A stretch of 64,000 nucleotides of DNA from Limnephilus marmoratus (GCA_917880885.1 OU862927.1:20801450-20865449), one strand, 5' to 3'. Shown: positions 32,325-43,735, counted from the first letter of the stretch. Program-made: numbers and translations. The notes: a model not told the origin generated them from the letters alone.

Positions 32325-33890
32325 TGCCACATATTGTCAAATAACCTGTTGAGATTTATTATATGGTGTCATGATAACCGCTTGCAACTTAACATAAGCA
32401 AATGTCAAATTATGAGGTTTTATCGAATAAAGAATCCAATATTTTTCGATTATTCCATTAACAATATGTCGTTAGTATCTGTCTCGGAAATTAATGACTT
32501 AGGTATTTGGTTTGACACGAAACTCAACTTTATCAAGCATATAGAAATAATAACCAATAAAGCTTTGAAAATGTTGGGATTTATTTTAAGGGTATCTAGC
32601 GATTTCAATAATGTCAATACTGTAAAAACATTATATATGTCACTCGTAAGGGGTCATTTAGAATACAATTTGTAACGTTAAACATATTGTACCTATTTGA
32701 ATAAGTGAATTTCATGTTTACTCTGAAATATAAAGCATGAGTAAATAATATGCCCAAAGAAAATAAAAGATGCTAGCTCAGAAAATGTATAAATTTATTA
32801 ATCAAGTAAACATAAAAATATGCATGAGACTCTATCATTAAATTATATTATAAATATACCCAGGGCCGCTAAGGCTCGATGAAAATCCTTAGGTAGGAGT
32901 TATTGTTAAATTAACTAAATATTATTACGAAGTTACATGTTTCTAGTATCTGTGCGGATAATTAAACTACGAGTGGACGCCATCTCATTGCAAATTTTAC
33001 AACCCAACGAGAAAGGTTGAAAGTTAAGCAGATAACCATTATGAAACTAATAATAATAAATTTGTTGACAACGTTACGTAGATCGTAGAACCTGATGCTT
33101 GCTTGACGCGGCCTTGTGCCTGGATTTCTGTGTTGTGGGAGCCATCCTCCCGGTAGAACGCTTCAAGACTCACTGGCCTGCCCAAATTATGAGGTTCATT
33201 CACATGCGATTGAAAGAATCCAAAATAAATTTTTAAGATATGTGAATTTTAAAATGGGCATTCCTAGTGAATGCCTAAATTACGATAACGTACTTTCTTC
33301 ATTAAATTAATTAAATTATCTGATCGTAGAATCATTTCCGATTTAACCTGTTTGCATAAAATCATTAATTCAATGTTTGATACCCCTGATTTATTATATG
33401 AAATCTCTTTTCATACTCCAGGCAGGTCAGTCACAAGACAGTACCTTCCATATTATTGTAGCAATTCTAAGTCAACAAGTCAATATTTTACTCCTATGCG
33501 ACGGATTCAACAGCTTGGAAACAAATACTCTGAAGTTGTTGATATCTTTAGTACATCAATTTTATTTTATAAGCGCACCTTATTGAAGTTTTTTTCATCA
33601 CATAAGGGAATAATACTTTGATAAAGCTATTAAAATTGACTAACTCATTGGCAGTATTTCGTCGGCTGAAAAAAAAAAAAAACTATTTCAGTTTTATTAT
33701 ATTTTGTACCTACATACTGTGTGGTTTAAATTCAATACCTATGTATTTTTACTTTGTATTTATTTTTGTGCAAGTGTTTTAAACAGTAGTTTCCTGCACT
33801 ATTTACCAGTATAATTTTGTTAATATTGTTATATATATGTATGTAAAAGCCTAAATCGGCGTAAATAAATAAATAAATAAATAAAAAAAT
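32325..33890 (+). mobile_element. LINE-B copy 3, interrupted
   Basis: 32334-32675 encodes the post-motif-C part of the RT (NRLQLNISKCQIMRFYRIKN, SEINDLGIWFDTKLNFIKHI, KTLYMSLVRGHLEYN). The reading breaks at about 32675 and resumes at about 33181 (NYEVHSHAIERIQNKFLRYV), in the next part of the same protein, so roughly 500 bp is foreign. The C-terminal part to 33621 has a stop and frameshifts. The 3' end GTAAAAGCCTAAATCGGCGT plus (AAAT)n ends near 33890. It lacks the internal deletion of the 7.3-kb copy. Confidence 0.85.
32676..33180. other. Insertion of about 505 bp in LINE-B copy 3
   Basis: Sequence between the two halves of the RT frame. It begins near TGTAACGTTAAACATATTG and ends near CACTGGCC. 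No frame and no clear target duplication. A few host-LINE codons seem lost at the junction. It may be a solo LTR or another non-coding element; identity unknown. Confidence 0.5.
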
Positions 33891-33965
33891 AATAAAACTT
33901 TTTTGGGTATAAATTTTTGTTCCCAAATTAAATTAATGGTTAAATTGATAACTGAATAAAATACC

Positions 33966-34155
33966 CTAAGAGAGGACTTGGCACGCCAATGAAACATTCT
34001 GTGCAAACGGTTGTACAAAAATTGCGGGCAAGAGGAACCAATATTTATTACTTATCATGTAATAATAACCATGGAAATCGCCGCTATTTTTGACTGACTA
34101 TTTGGACAGAATGTTTGGAGTGTTTTTGGATTGGCACGCCAAGTCCTTCTCTTAG
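33966..34155. mobile_element. 190-bp MITE
   Basis: Terminal inverted repeats CTAAGAGAGGACTTGGCACG and, from the right, CTAAGAGAAGGACTTGGCGT. A further inner inverted word is ACATTCTGT. No frame. Confidence 0.75.
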
Positions 34156-34225
34156 TTATTTTGTTTAGTCATTGGGTCGAATGCTTTAAGTCGAAATAGG
34201 CTGAGTTGACGTCGCGTTTTTTTTT

Positions 34226-34765
34226 TACCTTAACTCCACACAGGAGGCCCTAAGGAAAATAATTTCCCTCAGGGCCTATGTCAACTGGGATACTGTGTGA
34301 AGGGTCTTTTTGAGGAGAGGAAGGAATGAACATTGCTCTTGAAGAGACCCATGTTGTAGGAAGGAGGAAACACAGAGGCCGGCAAATCATTCCACAGCCG
34401 AGCTGTTGAACACAAGAACGAGTCGAAGAAACGACCCGTTCTCATGTGACAAATATCAACCATGTACAAATGTTGGGCACGCGTTTGGCGTGTTTCCCGA
34501 CTATGCACCGGTGCCGAAGGGATCAATGATGCTAGTTCCTCGGAGCATCTTCCGTTGTAATACCGGTAGAACAAGGATAGCATTCCCACCCGACGCCTGT
34601 GCTCTAAAGTTTGCAATCCGTCTGTTAAGATGGGAGAATCTATCAAACGGACCGCCCGTTTCTGCACAGAGATGAGGGTATTTTTTCAGGTATTTTGGAG
34701 CTACAGACCAGAGGTGGCTGCCAAATTCAACCGTGGGGCGCACTTGTGATTTGTATAGGGTTAGC
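34226..34765 (-). mobile_element. LINE-A copy 3
   Basis: The minus strand carries RPTVEFGSHLWSVAPKYLKK, then after a frameshift QKRAVRLIDSPILTDGLQTL, RRRVGMLSLFYRYYNGRCSE and TARLWNDLPASVFPPSYNMG, ending in SSKRPFTQ and a stop. The tail hairpin lies at about 34245-34275 and the A-tail complement (poly-T) at about 34219-34226. 5'-truncated near 34765; a perfect 20-bp palindrome follows at 34790. Confidence 0.85.
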
Positions 34766-34789
34766 GGTTGTGTACTATTATTATCCCAC

Positions 34790-34809
34790 CCAAGCGTCGC
34801 GACGCTTGG
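34790..34809. other. Perfect 20-bp palindrome
   Basis: CCAAGCGTCGCGACGCTTGG equals its own reverse complement. It is GC-rich within AT-rich DNA, about 25 bp beyond the 5' truncation of LINE-A copy 3. Confidence 0.9.
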
Positions 34810-35570
34810 CGTGGTTGATTCATCGACTGGCTAAGTTTTCTATCACGACACAAACAACATTTTCGCTTACTGTGTGGTAGTAGGAGATTTTCAAATATTG
34901 TCGTGATATTCGTAATCTGGTTTGGTAAAAGATTGTTGTAGGTAGATTTCGTAAGATGGCGGCCACGCGGACTTAGTTCGGCGATCCGCTTGGTGGTTAT
35001 ACTTACTTCTTTATCTGACTCCGCTGGGTTACCAAATAGACCGTGATATTAATTGAAAGAAATATTTAATACTAAAGTTAGGGTTTATTTAAATTTCGTA
35101 AAACTCAACAAGTATATTTATCAGAAGATTTTTAGGGAACGACACTCTCACATACAACCGTTCGTCGGGTAGTCGAAAAACGAATAATCTTAGGTATCTT
35201 TGTCGAACGGAAGGAATGCAAGCTCCCGTCAGCTGGGTTGCCAGCGTATAAAACCCAATTATTCGGCTGTTGAGTATCGTTCTCTACACTGGGAATGTTT
35301 TTCGTTTCTAATTAAAAAGAAAATAAAAACATGAAATACTTAAAATTTGGTAGTTCTGCTAAAAATATGTAGGCCTGTCATCCAAAGCAGCACGTTTCTA
35401 ATTTTCTCTTAGATGAAAAATCAAGATTTCGTCAGTAATAAAAAGATTATTTGAATGAAAATAAATTACTTTGTAAAACACCACTTAGTTAATAAAAGTT
35501 ATAAACATGTACCAAAACTAATGGTTTCTTTGTCAGGATAAAGTTAAAATTAATAAGAACAACTTAAGAG
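34810..35570. other. Intergenic, no recognised gene
   Basis: No frame or repeat recognised. Confidence 0.4.
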
Positions 35571-35573
35571 CGT

Positions 35574-36279
35574 TTAACCAGCCAGCTGACGAAAATCCAC
35601 ATTTCGTCGAAAGTTGTTCTTACGATCGTGCAGGGCGGTTACAACGAGAAAGATTAGTTATTCTCCGTACCAGCTTTTTTAAATTATAACTCAATATCGA
35701 ATTTATTTCAATTCAAATTAGCTTTAATTTATACCTTCATCCAAAAATGCTGAAAGGCGTGATGATAAAACTATTAAAATATAGTACTTTTTGTAGTTAT
35801 TTTTTTATTATAAGTATTTATCATTTTTCAATAATGTCTAAATTTAATAAGAATGTTAAAAAAAATCTGAAATACATTAGTTTGTAAGTGCCCAAATAAA
35901 TACACAAACGGACCAATTTTCGCCACGAAACACAAGTACGTACATATTTTTGAATGATTTTATTGAAACTAAAATTAAAATTCTAAAACATACGTTTGCT
36001 AGATAATGTATTGATTTATTTTACTGCATGATTTTATTATTTGAAATGGGTGTGGTATAATACAAAAACTTTTTTGAAAATTGAACAAATCTGCCAACGA
36101 CCTATGGAATAACCTTAATATACTAAAAATTAAAAAAATTTCTCAAAATTTATTACATATGCATGCTAGATAAAAGAACAATCTTTCGAAATCCATTTAT
36201 AATTTTTTGTAGAAAAGAGTCAATACGTCTAAAATTTTTTTTGAAAATGACGTATTTCCGGTTTTCTCTGGTAACTTAA
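35574..36279 (+). mobile_element. TTAA-flanked 0.7-kb repeat, copy C
   Basis: Starts TTAAGAGCGTTTAACCAGCC (35574) and ends CTCTGGTAACTTAA (36279). The best-preserved TTAA on both sides of the three copies; 706 bp. Confidence 0.75.
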
Positions 36280-37435
36280 TATTTCATAAAGGAATTATAC
36301 AATTTCTTCAAAGAAACATCACTCAATGACAATTTTTTTTAAGTTTTCTTCTGACAGGTAGGTGACCCAATATTGAAAAACTTAGCCAAAGTTAGACCTC
36401 CTTGTCAGAGTTAGCTATCTAGTTAAAGTCAAGGATTATTGAATAATAAAGTGCAAACAGCAGAAACGGAATGTACAAACAAATTTTAAAAGAGATGAAA
36501 TGATTCTAGATTAAAAATTTTTAACAGCCTTGCAGAGTCCAACATCGTCAGGAAAATTTGGAAAAAAATATGTGACGTTATTAACTTCAAAGATACAGGT
36601 AGTCTCGTTCTGTACATTATGTGTTGGAATCGGCATGTTATATATTACGTTAAAAGTTTTATTATTGTAGGAATGTTTTATAAATTTTTCACGATATTTT
36701 CTGTTAATGTCAACATCAGTACTTTTAGAATATCGATAAGTAAGAAGTCAGATAAAATGGCCAACAAAAAAAACTTTATACCTCTCGGGAGATTAAGACC
36801 TATTCAGCACGACGACTTTTCTTAGAAGGACACCGAGAGCGCAATGACTCTTGTAATGCTTATTAAATGGAAAATAAAAATATATTTTCTCGTAGCGAAA
36901 TAAAAGCCAATAGGGATCGAAGGTCATAACTTCAATATGGTATATCCATTCGGAGGAGTGCGGGAACAATAATAATTTATATCTCATCTCGGTGTGTATT
37001 GAATGCATTGGAATCCCATGAATCGTGAGGAGTTTTTCTGTGAAACCAATATATCAAAAGATATGAAAAGACCAATGATACAAAACACACAAGATAAGCT
37101 AAGAAAAAAATAATGTTCTCTACATTCAAATGCTGGGCTATTTTGTCGCAATCCTTGGATATACGAGTATTCTTAGAAAAATCATGAACAACAAATTACA
37201 AAAAACAGAAATTTTGTGAAAGTCATATAAAAATTGCAAGATATTTGGAATGGCCTAGAAATGGAATCTCTTGAACCTGGAGAACAACACCATACTTCAT
37301 ATGTTCAAACTTCGTGATTCTCCCACCCTTCTCTTTTCAACAGCTTGAGTATTCGAATCTTACGGTTCATATTTATATAGTTTTGTCGTTACCTTTTATT
37401 AACGTAAATCTGTAAAATATTACAGTACTTATGCA
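36280..37435. other. Unassigned
   Basis: The open frame 36619-36825 ends MANKKNFIPLGRLRPIQ; not recognised. No other signal. Confidence 0.3.
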
Positions 37436-37439
37436 GTTA

Positions 37440-37705
37440 TAAAAAAGACTTCGGTGGCTGGGTCATGTGGAGGGAATGACCGAGCATCAAGCACCAAAGT
37501 CTCTGCTGAACTCAAGACCGATAGGGCGAAGGAGCCCGGGAAGGCCAAGATTAAGATGGAGCGACAACGTCCTCAAAGATATATCTATCTATCTAAACTG
37601 GAGAGAGCTGGCACAAAACCGAGATGAGTGGAGCAAGACGCTTGAGGAGGCCGAGACCCGCCAGGGGTTGTAGAGCCAAGGGTGATGATGATGATAACAA
37701 ATATT
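37440..37705 (+). mobile_element. RTE-type LINE C-terminus
   Basis: The frame from 37449 reads LRWLGHVEGMTEHQAPKSLL, GRRSPGRPRLRWSDNVLKDI, LAQNRDEWSKTLEEAETRQG and a stop at about 37671. RWLGH...GRP..RW.D is the familiar C-terminal signature of RTE-like (and related) endonuclease-RT retrotransposons. The tail is GGTGATGATGATGATAAC, a TGATGA microsatellite, as RTE elements often have. Only the last 75 codons remain. Confidence 0.75.
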
Positions 37706-38499
37706 TGCTCCAGGATCATTGCCTTTTAAAAACAAACATTGTCAATTTTGGAGGCTACCAGTAGTTTGCTCTTCGAGTAAACTTGAAAAATAACGCTTTG
37801 ACACTCGTCTTAATTTGCATCGCGAAAATCGGTTTCAAAATTACTCTTTTAAGTTCGTGCATGGATCTTTCGCTGGAAGAACACGAACTGCTACAAGCAG
37901 TCGATATATTTATACAGCTAAGCAATGACTACAGAGACTTCACAGAAAAAATAACTTTGCAAAACAATAAGGCAAATAATATCGATTGCTTGTAGAAGTT
38001 CGTGTATTTAGGTAGCTATTAATGGCTTGCAATGGAACTCTCCTAGTCCACCTTTTGTCACAGAAGACTATGAAGAATTGCAGGCGAGAGCAGTATGTGG
38101 TTCACGTATCTGCGAGCGCCTGGGGTACATTTAGAACTAGAACAAAGTCTGGCTGTAATATATATTATCGACCCGTTCTTTGTGCTTTGCTCTCGACTTT
38201 CAGTGTGCAATTTAACTTTGGTTCGGAAACCAACTGGCAATACGCATTTATAGTGTTTTTATGATATCAGCGTCTGATAGAAGAAAGCGCTAAAAGAAAG
38301 AGGCGTGCTTAGAATTTAGAAGCTGACGTGAGTCGCATTGTATTAATCTATTCTGAATAGTGACTGACTCAAACAAGATCTGCAGACGAAAATCTTCTAA
38401 CCTCGGTCAAAACCGAAACTGACAATATTATATTTAAAAAAGTTAAAAACACTGTTCATCCCGAAATTAGTAATTTTTAATGGAGTTCATTAACCCGGT
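37706..38499. other. Unassigned
   Basis: Two short plus frames (37783-37995, 38022-38264) without recognisable motif. Base composition is somewhat more balanced than the surroundings. Confidence 0.3.
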
Positions 38500-38784
38500 G
38501 AGATGAGGGTGGAAATTGTCACGCGGATGTGGGGGCCGGGTAATTGTTACCGGAATAGACAATGTCACACATTTCAGTATCTATTTAAGGAAATTAATAT
38601 TATTCGTTACGAGCATTATGTTACTCTTATCAGTGTAATAAAACGCCAAAAAAATCTTAGAAATAAACTTTTAATCGTAGGAACAAGGCTTCGAAACTTA
38701 ATGTCTAAAAAAATTAGGGTAGGTGGAGGAGACAGAGTGGGAACCCCCCTAATACTATGCGAGTGAAGCGGGGGCAAAAGCTAG
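38500..38784 (+). mobile_element. Helitron-like 3' end (type delta)
   Basis: Ends GCGAGTGAAGCGGGGGCAAA-AGCTAG (38781-38784) before T; CCCCC at about 38743-38749 can pair with GGGGG at 38769-38774 as the pre-terminal stem. The 5' end was not located; 38500 is a guess. Confidence 0.5.
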
Positions 38785-38854
38785 TTTTTAATATTTACAG
38801 TTATTTTGCAATATTATTACTATATTATTTTTGCTGTACATTTGTATAGGGTTT

Positions 38855-39557
38855 TCCAATAAGAGGTGTTATTTTGAATAGCCCGCTATTTCGGTAGATG
38901 TCACTTTTGAAGCTGTCATTTTTTGACATATGACAAGTAGAAACTACGCCATTAATAAAAATGGAACGATACATGCTTCAACAACACATTGAAATTATTA
39001 AAATTCACTATGAAAATGAGGCTGGAGCAACAGTTACGGTGATTGGATTGCGCTATCGAGAGATGATTAATGATTTTTTATGGCCGGAATTGGTTGTTAT
39101 TGATCTGGACAACGTTTAATTTCAACAAGACGGCGCTACGTGCCACACAAGCAACGAAACCATTGATCTTTTACGGGAAAAGTTTCCGGACCGTGTTATC
39201 TCTCGAAGAGGTGATCACAATTGGCCACCAAGATCTTGTGATTTAACACCTTGCGACTACTTCCTTTGGGGCCACGTGAAAGAAAAGGTCTACGCCAACA
39301 GCCCAGCGTCAATTCAAGACCTCAAAGATGAAATTCGTGAGGCTATCGAGGACATAGGGCAGCCACTTTGCGATTTGGTTATGGAAAATTTCATGAAAAG
39401 GATATGGCCTGTAAGCGTGGTCGTGGTGGTCATTTGCCTGATGTTATTTTCCACTATTAACGGCATACTTTCCTCTTTATAATGAAATAAACATCCTATC
39501 ATTTATATTAAAAAATGGCATTTTCCTTTGAATATCAAAATAACACCTCTTATTGGA
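38855..39557 (+). mobile_element. Internally deleted mariner-family transposon
   Basis: TIRs TCCAATAAGAGGTGTTATTT at about 38855 and inverted at 39557. The frame begins ATG 38961 (MERYMLQQHIEIIKIHYENE), jumps after about 35 codons over the DNA-binding and first catalytic part, hits TAA at 39117-39119 just before FQQDGATCHTS (second catalytic Asp), and continues in the same frame through DLTPCDYFLWGHVKEKVY (third Asp). A one-base loss near 39408 spoils the last 20 codons. First catalytic Asp absent: dead, but the ends could be mobilised by an intact relative. Confidence 0.85.
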
Positions 39558-39654
39558 CATACATCTGTACATCAAATGTAATGTATTAAATAAAAATAAA
39601 TAAAAAAAATACCACCGAAACGTTGCTCGAACTAGCTTTAGCCGTGTTTTTGCC

Positions 39655-40490
39655 AATATGCTTTCCATTGATATGCTTGATGTAACTCTAAATGGCCAGC
39701 TCCGGTCGAATGTTTCTTTAAATGATACTTAAGATGCCTTCAACGAGATTTTTGCTCTATTTTAAACGAGTCGTGTTATCGTTTTAAATATTAGCGTTAG
39801 TCTCCTCTAACATTCGTAATTTCATATCTCTCCATCTTCTTATTTTTGAGCGCGGATACGGTGCCTTAAGTTAGCTTCTCAGAAGCTGGCCTCCTATACA
39901 GGGCAAGCAGATACTTTAATAGTACATAACTGCGCTGACGCTGTACAAATAGCAAGTTTTTTTTAATTTTATTTATTAGGGTAAATCAACAGATATTTTA
40001 CATTTATAATAATAAATAATAACATTAATAAAACACATAATATCCTATAATAGATTTTCACATAATTAAAAAGTAAAAAAAAAACACTGTTGAATTGGGA
40101 GCCACCTCTGGCCTGGAATCCAAATCCCTTGACTCCGTGTAGAAACAGGCGGTCCGTTTGATAAATCCCCCCTCTTAACAAACGGATTGCAATCTTTAGA
40201 GCACAGGCATGTATGCTAACATTGTTCTACCGGTATTACTAGTGTCTAAAAAACTGTAACTAGCGTCATTGACCCCTTCGGCACCGGTGCGCAGTCAGGA
40301 AACACACCAAAAGCGTGCCCAGCACATGCACACGGTTGACATATGTCACATGAGAATGGGTCGCTTCTACAACTCGTTCTTGACTTCAACAGCTCGGCTG
40401 TGGAAAGATTTGCCGGCCCATATATTTCCTTCCTCCTACAATAATTCACTTCTCAAAAGGACCCTCCACACAGCACCCCCAAAGATGACA
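39655..40490 (+). mobile_element. LINE-A copy 4, twice interrupted
   Basis: Fragments CCATTGATATGCTTGATGTA (39667), TATACAGGGCAAGCAGATAC (39894), GTTGAATTGGGAGCCACCTC (40089) and the C-terminal frame 40269-40449 (RMGRFYNSFLTSTARLWKDL) line up with the 45.9-kb copy. The first interruption at about 39725-39880 is one unit of the 168-bp repeat seen at 5584. The second at about 39956-40085 looks like a LINE 3' end in reverse (TTTATTTATTAGGG). Truncated before the tail hairpin. Confidence 0.75.
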
Positions 40491-40610
40491 CACGAAAATT
40501 ATGCTAAAAAAGCTGTGTTTGGTGAACAGATCTACATTATTAGCCAAATGATTACCAAAATTTCTTTTATAAATTTTAAATTAAATATCTCACTAGAAGA
40601 CTTAGGGTGG

Positions 40611-40757
40611 GTTTCTTCATTTACCGAGAATGCCAAATGCAATGCTAATTGTAAAAGTAAACGATCGAAATTTAAAATTTAAACGAAATTTCTATGCGTT
40701 TGACCGTTTACTTTTACAATTAGCATTGCATTTAGCATTCTCGGTAAATGAAGAAAC
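40611..40757. repeat. Foldback, 53-bp arms
   Basis: 40611-40663 and 40705-40757 are inverted copies (GTTTCTTCATTTACCGAGAA, one mismatch), with 41 bp between. The right arm touches LINE-E copy 2. Confidence 0.85.
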
Positions 40758-40767
40758 AAATATAATC

Positions 40768-41640
40768 TATTACTAAATATTCTTAAAATACACACACTAG
40801 AAGACAGACGTAAAATTAACGAATTAACATTTTTATTCAAAATACTTAACTCTAAATTCGACTGTTGTGAGCTCCTGCATCTCATGAACTTACGAATACC
40901 GACAGTAACCACACGACGAAATACACTATTCTACTTCTTTCGTATGGTGGGGGGGTCAGAGGGGGACATCTAGGTCTGCGAGCCAGTCTAGGGCCTCAAG
41001 CGTTGCCCAGTGGACCTCATCAATCCCGCTGGGAAATGAATGGAGCGGGCATTCGTTGACCACATGTTCGGTGGTCTGCACCGCACCGCATTCACACGTC
41101 GCCGACTCTTTAAGGCCCCATCTATGCATCATCTGAGCACAACGGCTATGGGAGCACCTTATCCTATTGATAGCAGTCCAGAGTTTGCGAGGCAATGAGA
41201 ACCCAGGCTGTCTCTCAGTGGGATCTTGAACGAGATGGGCGTTTTTGACGTTGGCTGATTGCCACTCAAGCTTCCACCTATCTTCTGGGGAGGTGTTCGA
41301 AGGAACTATTCTACTGTAGCATTCATAAGCGGAACTATATTGCTCAATCTCCGATACAATGATTTCACTCTATGGGAAATCAGTACTTTAGGTGATGTTA
41401 ACATATTATTTAACATCTTGGCGAATTTTGGGGATCTTGTAAAAAATTTATTCCAAAACTTTTCCTAAACATATCTATATTTTTGTAAACCTATCAAATC
41501 GCTGCATTTTTATATTTTTTGTATTTTATTGTATTTTTGTGACTTGTGTGCATCTTTTATTAATTTTATTTTTATTATTTCTTTATCTATTTACATGTAA
41601 AAGCCCTCTGGGCCTTAAACGAATGATTAAATAATGTACC
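40768..41640 (+). mobile_element. LINE-E copy 2, with a LINE inserted inside
   Basis: Jockey-type C-terminus: LKIHTLEDRRKINELTFLFK, LHLMNLRIPTVTTRRNTLFY up to 40935. After removal of the insertion and one target copy, the frame goes on CSIHKRNYIAQSP. The protein then decays (stop at about 41356) and ends DLVKNLFQNFS. The 3' UTR has ACATGTAAAAGCCCTCTGGG at about 41592-41611. Same family as 26228-26530 and 59702-60000. Confidence 0.8.
40936..41304 (-). mobile_element. LINE fragment (Cys-rich C-terminal domain) nested in LINE-E
   Basis: The minus frame, 41290 to 40959, reads LPRKLWTAINRIRCSHSRCA, MHRWGLKESATCECG, QTTEHVVNECPLH and stops after DWLADLDVPL. W.L..S..C.CG...T..H....CP is the zinc-binding C-terminal segment of some non-LTR retrotransposons. 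It is flanked by an 11-bp direct repeat ACTATTCTACT (40925-40935 and 41305-41315), a proper target-site duplication. No poly-A: the 3' end is a C-rich run (CCCCCCACCATACG). Severely 5'-truncated (369 bp). Confidence 0.85.
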
Positions 41641-41659
41641 TGACACGTTTTAAGATTTT

Positions 41660-41795
41660 CACGGCCAAAAGTATTTTCGTTATTTGTTTTTGGGGTGTTA
41701 CGCCGTGTTGCGCTACCTCCTTCTTGAGCCAATGTTTCGGACAGTGTTGCAGTGTCCATCATCAGGGCAGATCCGGCAGATCCGGTAGATGTGTA
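41660..41795 (-). mobile_element. Penelope-type terminal repeat fragment
   Basis: The minus strand has CCTGATGATGGACACTGCAA (CTGATGA at 41759-41765), TGTCCGAAAC, ATTGGCTCAAGAAGGAGGTA and GCAACACGGCGTAACACCCC. Helix II GGACA/TGTCC is intact. It abuts the hAT-like element on its right. Confidence 0.65.
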
Positions 41796-42966
41796 TAGTG
41801 ATGTCGAAAGTGAAAAAAATATCGATATATCGATGTATCGATATTTATTAACATATCAATATCGACCTCGATATATCGAGGAAAAAATATCGATATATCG
41901 GTAAAATTTTCAAAATATTTTGCGCTTTTAAAATAATAGTGTATTCAGCTCAATATTATCGATAGTAATTTTTATACCCAATGTGCATAATACGTACAAA
42001 AATCTCAATAAAAAATTAAGGTATTCTTTTCACTAGATATGCATTTTTATTAGGTAATAATTACAAAAATATCAAAAACTAAAAAGCTGTCTTCTAACTT
42101 ATATGTAAACTTTGTACGCCTCTTTGTATGCGTCTCAGTAACATTCTATTGGCCTATTATTCTGTCAAAAAGGACTTCGTGTTTGGAACAAGGTATAGTC
42201 AATAATCATAGACAATTGGGAACCAACACATACGAGTGGCTTAGAAAAAAATGGCGAAAAGTAGCATACATTTCTATGTATGTACCTACACATACGAGAT
42301 AGTATTAGTGATCACAAATACTAATTCAAAGACAATAGATTTGTAAGCTAATAATAATATTATATAAAAGTTACCTAAATGTTTTAACCCTCTCAATTTC
42401 TATTAGTTACATACATGTACCTATTTACCTTTTCTTTTTTAAATTTATATTATTTTAATAACTATGCTAAACAAATAACAGTTACTAGGTTTTAAACTTT
42501 TTTATTTTATTTTATATTCTTTTTGTTCTTTTAATTTCATCAATTTTCTTTCTTTTTTGTACAAATACAAATCATGTTCCATTTTACCAATAATAATTCG
42601 ACTGTCCTAAAACGGGAATACTCCTAGTTGGGCAGTCAAAAAAAATTAATGAATTATGTATATACATGTATAATCTTGTACTTAATAAACAAACAAATAA
42701 AAAAAATAAATAAAATAATAGTTAAAATTTCAACCGCCAGATGTCATGACCCAATACAGTTACTTTTTTCCGTTTGTTCCTACACGGTTTTGGATTCTAG
42801 TGACTTTAGTTATATAAATAAATAAAAATAACGTTTTTGATACAATTTTTGATATTGGATATTTTGTATCGATATATCGGATCAAAATATATCGGCTAAA
42901 AATATCGATGTATTGAATTAAAAATATCGATACATCGATATATCGATGCTTTTTCAACAAGCCTAA
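41796..42966. mobile_element. hAT-like non-autonomous element rich in TATCGATA
   Basis: About 1.17 kb between two Penelope-type fragments that belonged together. The subterminal regions 41818-41905 and 42862-42950 are packed with ATATCGATATATCGAT words on both sides. Likely ends: TAGTGATGTCGAAAGTG and, inverted, TAGGCTTGTTGAAAAAGC. The middle 41930-42850 is AT-rich, with no transposase. Superfamily by analogy only. Confidence 0.55.
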
Positions 42967-42969
42967 GTG

Positions 42970-43135
42970 TGATCCTTCTTGAGCCAACCTTTCGGCCAGT
43001 GTTGCATTGCAGTGTCCATCATCAGGGCAGATCCTGCAGATGTGTATCCGGGATCTGCCCTGATGATGGACACTGCAACGCTGTCCGAAACGTTGGCTCA
43101 AGAAGGAGATAGCGTAACACGGCATAACACCCCAA
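42970..43135. mobile_element. Penelope-type terminal repeats, inverted pair
   Basis: 42973-43035 (reverse) and 43050-43135 (forward) mirror each other. The forward strand has CTGATGA 43060-43066, helix II GGACA/TGTCC (43068-43072/43082-43086), GAAAC, CGTTGGCTCAAGAAGGAG and CATAACACCCCAAAAAC. Confidence 0.7.
43060..43091 (+). ncRNA. Hammerhead-ribozyme-like core
   Basis: CTGATGA, 5-bp helix II, GAAA, C. Downstream ACGTT could pair with AGCGT (43087-43117 region) as helix III, giving a GTA cleavage triplet, but other copies have GCGCAAC there, so helix III is doubtful. Confidence 0.45.
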
Positions 43136-43685
43136 AAACCAATAATGAATAAACAATGTACCTACTCTAATTAAAAATGCCATAGTCCCACTGGCTCCTC
43201 GATTGGGAGCAGATTAAACCCTTGTACGTCATTCACACTTTAAAAACGCGCAAAGAGCAAGTGATATTTTTTTAAGAATTTTCAAAGCTAAACACAATAA
43301 ACTTTCTAATTTACAGTCCTTCCAACGCGATACTGAGAGTAACTTCCACTCTGGAGAATTGAAATGAGTTTTAAAACCTTCTCGACCATTTCCGTAATTC
43401 CTTTCCCGCGGAGTGCACTAGGCACTAGGCCTCATGGACGTGTAAGTACGACTCAAAGGGAATTTATTCAGGGAGGGAGATTCGTAAATAAAACCATAAA
43501 ATTTGAGGTATTTCTTTAGCGGGGCCATTAATTCCCTAGAGAGGTTTTGCCTCTTAAAACAGTCGGAAATATTGGTGAATATTGCGAGCTAAAATACTCT
43601 GAAAGTCGATGTTCAAAATATGGGATTTTCATTTATGCTTTTTTGCAACTACCATTTTACTAAAGCAAGAGAATTTGGTAGGTAG
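43136..43685. other. Decayed SINE2 pieces, no gene
   Basis: ATAGTCCCACTGGCTCC at 43182 and GCGATACTGAGAGTAACTTCC at 43327 resemble SINE2 words; the rest is unassigned. Confidence 0.4.
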
Positions 43686-43686
43686 G

Positions 43687-43735
43687 TTTGGGTACCGTCG
43701 CCCCGGGAATCAGTCATTGGATAACCAATACCTCG
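43687..43735 (+). mobile_element. SINE3 5' fragment
   Basis: GGGTACCGTCGCCCCGGGAA and TTGGATAACCAATACC, truncated. Confidence 0.55.
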
